Source: Acidobacteriota bacterium (GTDB lineage: Bacteria > Acidobacteriota > UBA4820 > DSQY01). Taken from it: 9,512 nt of DNA. Position numbers and translations under genes: made by a program. This document shows positions 1 through 5,991 of this stretch, piece by piece. Below the pieces are notes generated by a model. The model worked only from the letters and a program-made list of their open reading frames with translations, did no database searches and was not told the DNA's origin. Each line of letters opens with the position of its first letter. The first letter of the stretch is position 1. The DNA is taken from assembly GCA_022759065.1 (NCBI GenBank), contig JAEMPZ010000028.1, positions 1 through 9,512 on the forward strand, read 5' to 3'.

Positions 1-22
1 CGTCCTTGTAGGTGAGAAAATA

Positions 23-985
23 TTACGCCGCGGGAAGGCCGGGGTGGCCCGCGAAACGCCCGTACTGATTCCTGTCAACCCACGCCTGCGGGTGTTCGAC
101 GCGCCCGCCCACCGCGAAGCCCTTGGGATCGAAGGGAACCCCTCTTGCCAAAAGCTTCTTGAACAGAGCGCGCGACGAGTGGCCCACGGCTAAAAAAGCG
201 GCGTCGCAGCACAGCCGCTCGTTTCCGACCAACAAGCACCAGCCTGCTCGCGCGTCCGGCAAGACCTCTTCCACCATGGCCTGACACCGAAACTGCACGC
301 CGAGAGCCAGGAGCCTTTCGCGAATGGCGCCGACGCAGGCGCGTATGCCGTCCGTTCCGACGTGGGGATGGGCTTCCTCAAGAATGCGGGCGGGCGCCCC
401 GGCTCTGACGAACTCCTCGAGGACAAGCCTGACCCTTGGATCTTTAAGGCGCGTGATAAGCTTTCCGTCGCTGAAAGTTCCAGCCCCGCCCTCCCCGAAC
501 TGGACGTTGGCCTCTTCACAGAACGTGCCTTCCCTCCAGAGGGCGCTGACGGCCAAGACCCGCTCTTTCAAAGGCGCGCCCTGCTCCAGCAAGACCACTT
601 TAGCCCCAGAGGAGGCCAGGCGAAGGGCCGAAAATAGCCCCGCCGGGCCGCTGCCGACCACGGCCACCTTCTTTCCGCGAAGCCTGCTATCGGTCCGGGG
701 AGAAGCAATAGGCGCGGGGGGAACCGGCCCTACCCGCCATCCCTTTGGAAATCGCGAAGGCCTTGAACCGAGGGAGACGTCCAGAGTGAAAACCCAGAAA
801 AGGCCGCGCTCCTTATCGCGCGCGTCGAGCGAACGGCGAATTATCGTGATTGGGCCGATGGCCTCTATGCGGGCCGAAAGGCCGCGCGCCAGCGCGCGCC
901 TGATCTCGTCTTCGCCGCTATTGCCAAGCGGGAGCCGCAGGCCCCAGACGCGAAATTGGTTCATGCGCCAGCCATCTACATTCAT
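23..985 (-). CDS. FAD-dependent oxidoreductase (COG2509-like), C-terminally interrupted by an in-frame stop
   Basis: This looks like the N-terminal part of a COG2509-type FAD-dependent dehydrogenase, a family whose substrate is not well defined. The visible product is 320 aa; family members are usually about 450-550 aa. Residues 9-72 form the small N-terminal domain, with RRSLDARDK at 50-58. A Rossmann dinucleotide fold follows, with GSGPAG at 111-116 and the acidic strand end VLLEQG at 131-136. The family signature EGGAGTFSDGKL lies at 165-176 and GGRVEHPQ at 293-300. The frame ends in TAA after HPGLPAA, where relatives continue with a conserved acidic residue plus Tyr; the codons after the stop read YFLTYKD, matching family sequence. 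It is therefore probably a pseudogene or carries a sequence error. The first ATG (985) has an AGG about 9 bases upstream; the second (Met8) has no obvious site. It is the last visible gene of the minus-strand group, after a repeat-containing gap. Confidence 0.8.
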   Translation of the reverse strand: MNVDGWRMNQFRVWGLRLPLGNSGEDEIRRALARGLSARIEAIGPITIIRRSLDARDKERGLFWVFTLDVSLGSRPSRFPKGWRVGPVPPAPIASPRTDSRLRGKKVAVVGSGPAGLFSALRLASSGAKVVLLEQGAPLKERVLAVSALWREGTFCEEANVQFGEGGAGTFSDGKLITRLKDPRVRLVLEEFVRAGAPARILEEAHPHVGTDGIRACVGAIRERLLALGVQFRCQAMVEEVLPDARAGWCLLVGNERLCCDAAFLAVGHSSRALFKKLLARGVPFDPKGFAVGGRVEHPQAWVDRNQYGRFAGHPGLPAA

Positions 986-1003
986 CCGGGTGCCTGGAAA
1001 ATC

Positions 1004-1102
1004 GTGATTAGTGATCAGTGACTAGTGACTGGCAAGAGACGCGATATGTGGCGCTACGCATTTCTTTGAGCCCCCAATCACTATTCACAAGTCACCAGTC
1101 AC
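1004..1102. repeat. Inverted pair of 7-bp-periodic GTGAYTR arrays (small repeat element)
   Basis: Positions 1004-1032 contain four consecutive 7-bp units of the form GTGAYYR (gtgatta, gtgatca, gtgacta, gtgactg). Positions 1074-1102 contain four such units on the opposite strand. Aligned as inverted arms of 29 bp, the two keep every GTGA and differ at about 7 positions, mostly transitions at the variable bases of the heptad. The arms enclose 41 bp, so the RNA could fold into a long imperfect hairpin. It fills most of the 133-bp gap between the phosphohexomutase stop and the oxidoreductase start. It carries no coding capacity and could be a MITE/REP-like element or a transcript-processing hairpin; the sequence cannot tell which. 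Confidence 0.75.
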
Positions 1103-1118
1103 TTTCTTCCTCCTCGCC

Positions 1119-2543
1119 TTACCGCGCGCTGTCAGCCTCGCCCATCGCCTTGAGGCCCGCGCTTATGAGAGTATCGCAATCCTCAAGCGCCGGGGCCTCG
1201 CAATAGACTCTGAGCGTTGGCTCGGTGCCCGATTGCCGGAAAAGAATCCACGAGCCATCCGAAAGGAAGAGCTTCGTCCCGTCGAGAGTGTCCACCGATT
1301 CGACGCGAAGATTGGCAAGCTTCTTCGGGGGCTTTTGGGCCAAAGCCGTCGCCTGGCGCATCCCCTTTTGGGGGGGCGATGGGAAATCCTTTCTCCTGAA
1401 GTGAAACTCGCCAAAGCGGGCGTAAAGCTCCTTGAGCAATTCAAGGCTGGTCTTGGAGCGCTTGACGATCATTTCAAGGATCAGAAGATTGATGAGGACG
1501 CCGTCACGCTCCGGCAGGTAGCCGTGAATGGTGATGCCGCCTGACTCCTCGCCGCCTATGAGCAGGTCCTGATCCTGCATCAACTCCGCGATGTACTTGA
1601 ATCCAACCGGCTTGTTGACGTAAGGCAAGCCGAACGACTCGGCGATCCTTTTAAGGTAGAGAGTGTTGGCGTTGGTGGCCGCCAGGATTCCCGTTTGGCG
1701 GCGCTCTTCGATCAGGTAGAGGGCCAAGAGGGCGATCATTTCAAGAGGGGTGAAGAGCGAGCCGTCAGCGTGGATTCCCCCGGACCGGTCGCCGTCGCCG
1801 TCGGTCGCGAGGCCGATGTCCGCCTTGTTGTAAAGGACAGCGTCCCTCAAGACGTCCAGGTACTCTTCTTTCGGCTCCGGCGCCCTGCCACCGAAAAGGA
1901 CGTCCCTGTCAGCTCGCAGGGTCTCGACGCGGCAGGTCTTGGAGTTAGCCCAGTGCTCGAGCAGTTTTCCGCCGACCCCGTTCATGGAGTCAGCAATGAC
2001 GTGCAGCGAAGAGCGGCGGATGGCCTGGATGTCAACCAGAGACTCGATTAGCGCCTCGTAGCCCTCGTCAAGCGGCGTCTCGATAAGCTTCCCTGAGTTT
2101 CGCGCCTCGCGCAGCGAGATGGAACGCACCGGGTTTTTGCCCAATTGCGACTCGATCGCGCGGGTCGTTTCCGGGCTAGCGCTTCCTCCGTGGCCTTCCT
2201 TAATCTTGAAGCCGTTGTAGCGGTAGTTGTTGTGGCTTGCGGTAATGACCAGGCCAAGAGGAAGCTCGTTCTTGCGGACGAAATAGGAGACGTGAGGCGT
2301 GGGACAGGGTTCCGGGCTGAGGTACACGGTCACGCCGTTGCCGCAAAGCACCTCGGCCACGGCGCGGGCGAACTCGTCGGAAAAAAAGCGCCTGTCGAAC
2401 CCTATGGCCACTTCCCGGCTCTCGCTCTTTTCCTCGAGGTAGTCGGCCACCGCCTGCGCCACCATCCTGATGTTGCCGAAGGTGAAATCCTCGGCGATGA
2501 CTCCTCGCCAGCCGTCGGTCCCAAAGCGAATGGTCTCGTTCAT
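1119..2543 (-). CDS. Phosphoglucomutase/phosphomannomutase (alpha-D-phosphohexomutase)
   Basis: This cytoplasmic enzyme should interconvert hexose 1-phosphate and 6-phosphate through a phosphoserine, supplying sugar phosphates for glycogen, polysaccharide and nucleotide-sugar synthesis. At 474 aa it is full length for the family. The N-terminus has the FGTDGWRG signature at residues 7-14. The catalytic serine is Ser103 in TASHN (101-105). The Mg-binding loop DGDGDR is at 248-253 with Asp248, Asp250 and Asp252. The sugar-recognition loop GEESGG is at 331-336, and the phosphate-binding loop RQSGTEP at 436-442 lies in the fourth domain. TASHN and DGDGDR together favour a glucose/mannose phosphomutase over phosphoglucosamine mutase (GlmM), which usually has SASHN and DGDADR; which hexose is preferred cannot be read from the sequence. 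The ATG at 2543 is preceded by GGAGG (2550-2554) with 6 bases between. It lies 80 bp downstream of the TPR gene and is probably co-transcribed. A run of seven G (1370-1376) is present, but the frame stays intact. Confidence 0.95.
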   Translation of the reverse strand: MNETIRFGTDGWRGVIAEDFTFGNIRMVAQAVADYLEEKSESREVAIGFDRRFFSDEFARAVAEVLCGNGVTVYLSPEPCPTPHVSYFVRKNELPLGLVITASHNNYRYNGFKIKEGHGGSASPETTRAIESQLGKNPVRSISLREARNSGKLIETPLDEGYEALIESLVDIQAIRRSSLHVIADSMNGVGGKLLEHWANSKTCRVETLRADRDVLFGGRAPEPKEEYLDVLRDAVLYNKADIGLATDGDGDRSGGIHADGSLFTPLEMIALLALYLIEERRQTGILAATNANTLYLKRIAESFGLPYVNKPVGFKYIAELMQDQDLLIGGEESGGITIHGYLPERDGVLINLLILEMIVKRSKTSLELLKELYARFGEFHFRRKDFPSPPQKGMRQATALAQKPPKKLANLRVESVDTLDGTKLFLSDGSWILFRQSGTEPTLRVYCEAPALEDCDTLISAGLKAMGEADSAR

Positions 2544-2623
2544 AAGATGCCTCCGTTTGTAGAATCACTTCGCGAAAGTTCAAGCCTCTTTCTCGCGGCG
2601 CGCGCAAGCGTTTGGGAAGCCTG

Positions 2624-3823
2624 CTAGAGCTCGCCCTCGATCTCTCTCAGGTACAGCCTCGCCTCGTCGCCTTCGGGGTTCATCAAATCAAGAAGAGTGG
2701 CGAGATCCAGCGGGAGAATCCGCATTTCGCGCCGCTTTGCGCTGCCCGCCTTGGCAAACTTATCGGCGGCCAGCTCGTAGCGGGCGTCGGGATTCAGCGC
2801 GGCGAGCCTCTCCATGACCTCCTTCGCGCGGTTCCACCACCCCCTGGAGAGAAGCAAGTGCGCTTTTTGCAGGAGCGCGACTTCGCATTCCGGATACTCG
2901 GTGATGAATTCGTCCAACTCAGCCTCGGCCTCGGCAGCCCGCTCCAGGCGCAGGAGGGCCTGCACCTTGAGGTACCTGGGCGCGGCTCCTTCCTGCATCC
3001 CAAGCGCCTTCGCCGCAAGCTCAAGGGCGCGGGCCCAACGGCCCCTGGCCCCATGAGCGAATGCAAGCAGCACCAGCGCCTCTTGGTCAGCCGGGTCGGC
3101 TTGAGCCGCCTTGTCGAGGTGCTTCATCGCCTCCTCTGCATCCGACTGGCTGAGAAGAAGGATGGCCTCTGACAACCGCGCGCCCTTCGGCACGGCCTTG
3201 GCCTTCAGCGCCTCGTCAAGGCAGGAACGGGCCCTCTCCTTCTCCCCCGCGGCGAGATATAGCTGTCCGAGGATCGCGCAGAGCGGCGCGTTGGAAGGAT
3301 CAAGGGCCAGCGCCTCTTCCAGTGCCTCAACGGCCTTTGGCGACTGCAGCCCGAGAAAGTAATCCTCCGCTCGGGTGAGCCTCTCCTCGAAGCGCCGCCT
3401 GTTCTTGCCCTTGAAAGCTTCTAGAATATCAGCTTTCATGGCAAGAAAGCGCTCCTTGCGGTTGATCTCAACCAGGTCGCGCCTGGTGCGTTCGCGCCAG
3501 CGGCGCTTGAATTCGGCCCCGTCCAATAGGCCGCGCTCCCTCAGCATGCCCGCAAGGACGCCTATGCCCGCGCGGCTAGCCATAACGTTTCTCTCGATGT
3601 AGTCCATTGCCTGCACGAGAATGTCAACGTCCTGCGACGAGCGGACCGCCTGCCTTTCCACGACCGAAAGCTTGTCGAGCATGTAATCTTCGACGCCCTG
3701 AAATGGCTGAAGTTCCATGGCTTCCTGCGCGGGGCCGCCCCCGCGGACGAAGAGCCGCGCCTTGCAGAACTTGCAGGATTCGAGATCAGCCGGGTTTAGC
3801 TTCCCGCACCGCGGACAGAGCAT
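2624..3823 (-). CDS. Zinc-ribbon and TPR-repeat protein, function unknown
   Basis: I cannot name a specific gene for this 399-aa protein. The first 20 residues hold a zinc-ribbon knuckle pair, Cys3-x2-Cys6 and Cys17-x2-Cys20, starting right at the N-terminus. A charged, mainly helical segment follows (about 40-142). From about 143 to 346 there are degenerate tetratricopeptide repeats, with units ending in ALDPSN (172-177), AQADPAD (240-246), EYPECEV (309-315) and ALNPDAR (342-348). No signal peptide or membrane segment is visible, so it is probably a cytoplasmic scaffold or adaptor. The start lies 14 bp after the hbd stop, a spacing typical of an operon. The upstream sequence is purine-rich (GAGGCGAAGAAGCGAG) but has no perfect Shine-Dalgarno. 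Co-transcription with hbd does not show a metabolic role; zinc-ribbon/TPR proteins are common orphans. Family naming is inference from composition and repeat phrasing. Confidence 0.85.
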   Translation of the reverse strand: MLCPRCGKLNPADLESCKFCKARLFVRGGGPAQEAMELQPFQGVEDYMLDKLSVVERQAVRSSQDVDILVQAMDYIERNVMASRAGIGVLAGMLRERGLLDGAEFKRRWRERTRRDLVEINRKERFLAMKADILEAFKGKNRRRFEERLTRAEDYFLGLQSPKAVEALEEALALDPSNAPLCAILGQLYLAAGEKERARSCLDEALKAKAVPKGARLSEAILLLSQSDAEEAMKHLDKAAQADPADQEALVLLAFAHGARGRWARALELAAKALGMQEGAAPRYLKVQALLRLERAAEAEAELDEFITEYPECEVALLQKAHLLLSRGWWNRAKEVMERLAALNPDARYELAADKFAKAGSAKRREMRILPLDLATLLDLMNPEGDEARLYLREIEGEL

Positions 3824-3837
3824 CTCGCTTCTTCGCC

Positions 3838-4686
3838 TCAGTATTTATAAAAGCCGCGGCCGCTCTTGCGGCCCAGGTAACCGGCGTCAACCATTTTTGC
3901 CAGGAGCGGGCATGGCCTGTACTTCGGGTCGCCAAGGCCTTCGTGCAGCACCTTCATGATGTAAAGGCAGGTGTCGAGCCCGATCAAATCCGCGAGGGTC
4001 AACGGGCCCATCGGATGGTTCATCCCAAGTTTCATCACGGTGTCAATGGCTTCCGGCGTCCCCACGCCCTCCATGAGGCAGTAGATGGCCTCGTTGATCA
4101 TCGGCATGAGCACCCTGTTGCTGACAAAGCCTGGATAGTCATTGACTTCAACTGGAACCTTCCCCATTTTCTTAGCCAGATCCATGACCGCTTCGAGGAC
4201 TTTCGGCTCCGTGGCAATGCCGCGCACGACCTCGACGAGCTGCATGACGGGGACGGGGTTCATGAAGTGCATCCCTATGACTTGGCCCGGCCGCTTCGTC
4301 ACGGCCGCCAGCTTTGTAATGGATATTGAAGAGGTGTTGGAGGCCAGGATGGCGCCTTCCCCAAGCACGGAGTCGAGCTTCTCGAATACGGCCTTCTTCC
4401 CGTCGAAATTCTCTATCACGGCTTCGACTGCGATCTGGCATGGCGCTAGATCGTCGAGTTTGGTCGTCGCCGTTATCCGGCCCAGGATCGCGGCTTTTTC
4501 ATCCGCAGTCATTTTGCCCTTGTCAACGCCGCGCTGGAGGTTCTTGTCAATCGTCTTCAACGCCTTCTGTGCAAGTGCTTCGCTGACCTCGCACAAGAGG
4601 ACACTGAATCCCGTCTGCGCCGCCACGTGGGCGATGCCGTTGCCCATCGTCCCGCCACCAACTACTCCAAACACCTTCACGTCCAT
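3838..4686 (-). CDS. hbd: 3-hydroxybutyryl-CoA / 3-hydroxyacyl-CoA dehydrogenase
   Basis: This enzyme oxidises (S)-3-hydroxyacyl-CoA to 3-ketoacyl-CoA with NAD(P), or runs in reverse, in beta-oxidation or butyrate/PHB-type metabolism. With the chosen start it is 282 aa, the usual length of single-domain bacterial Hbd. The nucleotide-binding loop GGGTMG is at 10-15. Catalytic residues fit the short-chain HAD pattern with the right spacing: Ser119 (in SNTSS), His140 (GMHFMNP), Glu152 (LVEVV) and Asn190 (FVSNR). The C-terminal dimerisation domain ends with the typical [11 protein letters not shown]. The frame is open for 16 more codons upstream to 4734, but the ATG at 4686 begins at the conserved fold ([12 protein letters not shown]) and has GGAGGAG just before it, so that is the start used here. 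It heads the minus-strand group, behind a good promoter. No acyl-CoA partner genes are in the window, so the pathway is open. Confidence 0.95.
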   Translation of the reverse strand: MDVKVFGVVGGGTMGNGIAHVAAQTGFSVLLCEVSEALAQKALKTIDKNLQRGVDKGKMTADEKAAILGRITATTKLDDLAPCQIAVEAVIENFDGKKAVFEKLDSVLGEGAILASNTSSISITKLAAVTKRPGQVIGMHFMNPVPVMQLVEVVRGIATEPKVLEAVMDLAKKMGKVPVEVNDYPGFVSNRVLMPMINEAIYCLMEGVGTPEAIDTVMKLGMNHPMGPLTLADLIGLDTCLYIMKVLHEGLGDPKYRPCPLLAKMVDAGYLGRKSGRGFYKY

Positions 4687-4690
4687 CGTT

Positions 4691-4697
4691 CTCCTCC
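4691..4697 (-). promoter_or_regulatory. Ribosome binding site of hbd
   Basis: On the minus strand the sequence reads GGAGGAGAACG followed by ATG at 4686, a near-perfect Shine-Dalgarno at normal spacing. It decides the hbd start against the in-frame ATG at 4734, which has no such site. Confidence 0.85.
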
Positions 4698-4763
4698 GAG
4701 GATGGCCTTTTACATCTGTTTTGACGCCACACAACGCGGCCCTGAAACTTCCGCGACGCTTTC

Positions 4764-4794
4764 ATTATAGCCCAACTGGCGTGGAAAATCTCAA
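4764..4794 (-). promoter_or_regulatory. Sigma-70-type promoter for the hbd group
   Basis: On the minus strand there is TTGAGA (4789-4794) and a perfect TATAAT (4764-4769), separated by 19 bases. The spacer is 2 bases longer than ideal, but the -10 box is exact in an otherwise GC-rich region. Transcription would start near 4757, giving a leader of about 70 nt before the hbd ATG. The call is from consensus matching alone. Confidence 0.6.
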
Positions 4795-4830
4795 TGTTGG
4801 GGCCCAAGGTAAGGATGTATGGCGAACAAG

Positions 4831-4850
4831 GCGGGCAAGTGGTGGCCCGC
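4831..4850. other. Short inverted repeat in the divergent promoter region
   Basis: GCGGGC (4831-4836) and GCCCGC (4845-4850) are perfect inverted arms around 8 bases. The repeat sits just upstream of the candidate -35 box of the M23 peptidase gene. It has no T-tract on either strand, so it is not an intrinsic terminator; an operator is possible but unproven, and chance is likely in GC-rich DNA. Confidence 0.3.
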
Positions 4851-4853
4851 GGC

Positions 4854-4881
4854 TTGACTACCACGCCTTCCAGGTGATAAC
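4854..4881 (+). promoter_or_regulatory. Candidate promoter for the M23 peptidase gene
   Basis: TTGACT (4854-4859, five of six consensus bases) is followed after 16 bases by GATAAC (4876-4881, four of six). The ATG of the peptidase lies 57 bases after this -10 box. The -10 is weak, so this is a candidate only; it may also serve secA by read-through. Confidence 0.4.
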
Positions 4882-4897
4882 CTATTGACGTAGTTGG

Positions 4898-4914
4898 CGG
4901 TTGCGCCGCAACCG
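4898..4914 (+). other. 7-bp stem hairpin in the leader of the M23 peptidase gene
   Basis: CGGTTGC (4898-4904) pairs exactly with GCAACCG (4908-4914) around a GCC loop. It lies between the candidate promoter and the likely GAGGG ribosome site (4926-4930). It could tune translation or mRNA stability, or bind a regulator, but nothing in the sequence distinguishes these. Confidence 0.4.
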
Positions 4915-4938
4915 TCCGCGCGAAAGAGGGCGTAAGGC

Positions 4939-5850
4939 ATGAGGCGTGGACGCTATCACATCCTGGTTTTGCACGAGGACGGCAAGCAATACCACAACCG
5001 TATTCTCGAGTGGTTCCAGGTCAAGCGCAATCTTTGGTTCATCGGGACCGCCGTTGGACTGTTGTTTCTCGGAAACATTGGCTTCGTGGTGCTTGCCGGG
5101 TGGCACGGATCGGTCCTGGCGCGCGCGCGCGCGCTGCGACAACAGAAGGCGGCCATCGAGCTCCAGTTCACCCGGATGAGCCAAAGCCTTGGCGACGCCC
5201 AGCAGCGCCTCAGCGACAGCGAGCGCAAGCTGGCGCAGATGCAGGAATTGGCTCGGCAGCAGAACCTTCAGTTACCCAAAGTGGCCGGCCTGGGCGGGCC
5301 GGTCGCGTCGCTGGAAAAACCGTTTGCCCCACCCGCCACCGTGCCCGACGGCGATGGCCTTGCGTCCCAAATCACCGGGTTCAGCCACGAGGTGGATGAA
5401 GTAGCCAATGCAACGGATAACCTTGTCGGGGTTCTCGCGCCCCACCTCGATTCGCTAGCCCACACTCCTTCTATTTGGCCTGTCAAGGGCTTTCTTTCAT
5501 CAGGGTTTGGCCAACGTGAAGATCCCGTTGACGGTGAGGCTGCTTTTCATACCGGCGTGGACATATCGGCCCCCTTTGGCAGCCCGGTGCAAGCCCCGGC
5601 GGATGGCCTGGTGGTTGAAACGGGCTGGCAGCAAGGCTACGGCAATTGCATAGTGATCAGCCACGGGAACGGAGTGGCGACGCTTTATGGCCATTTGAGC
5701 AAAATCCTGGTCGAGACGGGGCAGAAGGTGAAACGCTGGCAGAAGATCGGCCTCGTTGGCCAAAGCGGCCGAGCCACCGGCGCCCATCTCCATTACGAGG
5801 TGCATCGCCAGGGCCGGGCGGTGAATCCAAAGCCCTACCTTATCTATTAA
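4939..5850 (+). CDS. Membrane-anchored M23 (LytM-type) peptidoglycan metallopeptidase
   Basis: This is a probable murein endopeptidase, or LytM-domain regulator, that acts on peptidoglycan cross-links outside the inner membrane. The 303-aa protein has a short basic N-terminus, one membrane segment (about 33-55) and a coiled coil rich in Gln, Glu and Arg (about 60-110). A Pro/Gly linker follows, then the M23 domain (about 180-300). Zinc ligands are His204 and Asp208 (FHTGVDI) and His285 (HLHYEV); catalytic histidines are His252 (LYGHLS) and His283. All are present, so it should be enzymatically active. The ATG at 4939 follows GAGGG at 4926-4930. It precedes secA by 141 bp on the same strand; an M23 gene next to secA is, as I recall, seen in several proteobacteria, which fits a shared envelope role. 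A (GC)8 tract falls within the coding sequence just after the membrane segment. Confidence 0.92.
   Translation: MRRGRYHILVLHEDGKQYHNRILEWFQVKRNLWFIGTAVGLLFLGNIGFVVLAGWHGSVLARARALRQQKAAIELQFTRMSQSLGDAQQRLSDSERKLAQMQELARQQNLQLPKVAGLGGPVASLEKPFAPPATVPDGDGLASQITGFSHEVDEVANATDNLVGVLAPHLDSLAHTPSIWPVKGFLSSGFGQREDPVDGEAAFHTGVDISAPFGSPVQAPADGLVVETGWQQGYGNCIVISHGNGVATLYGHLSKILVETGQKVKRWQKIGLVGQSGRATGAHLHYEVHRQGRAVNPKPYLIY
5119..5134 (+). repeat. (GC)8 dinucleotide tract inside the M23 peptidase gene
   Basis: Sixteen bases of uninterrupted GC repeat encode the Ala-Arg-Ala-Arg-Ala stretch at about residues 61-65, right after the membrane segment. Such tracts can slip, and loss or gain of one unit would shift the frame before the catalytic domain. 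In this copy the frame is intact. Confidence 0.9.
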
Positions 5851-5991
5851 TTTACCGCGACTTGGCGGCAAAGCAGCCGCGACCTCTGGATTTTTCCGGG
5901 CGTTGGCAGTATGCTGTCGCACTGCGCGGAGAGCCGAGAACTGGTCCTCGAAGTCAAGACGTGGCCGCGCCCTATGTTAGGATGCCCATAA

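Noticed and set aside
324..1007. 227-codon plus-strand open frame opposite the oxidoreductase
   Set aside because: It is antisense to a gene with clear family motifs, and its product is low-complexity Ser/Arg/Pro-rich sequence typical of antisense frames in GC-rich DNA.
1361..1377. CCCCTTTTGGGGGGG palindromic run in the phosphohexomutase gene, considered as a frameshift site
   Set aside because: The protein aligns through this region without change of frame and the C-terminal phosphate loop is intact.
2544..2623. TTGAAC and TACAAA spaced 16 bases on the minus strand before the phosphohexomutase gene
   Set aside because: Transcription would start inside or next to the GGAGG site, leaving almost no leader, so it is an unlikely promoter.
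3607..4329. 240-codon plus-strand open frame across the TPR and hbd genes
   Set aside because: It crosses two real genes on the opposite strand, has no recognisable motif and no ribosome site; it is a GC-rich shadow frame.
4142..4888. 248-codon plus-strand open frame opposite hbd
   Set aside because: hbd on the minus strand carries all catalytic residues; the opposite frame is compositionally an antisense shadow and runs through the promoter region.
5865..5900. GCGGC/GCCGC inverted repeat followed by TTTTT after the M23 gene, considered as a terminator
   Set aside because: The stem is only 5 bp and the T-run lies about 10 bases away, so it does not meet the form of an intrinsic terminator.
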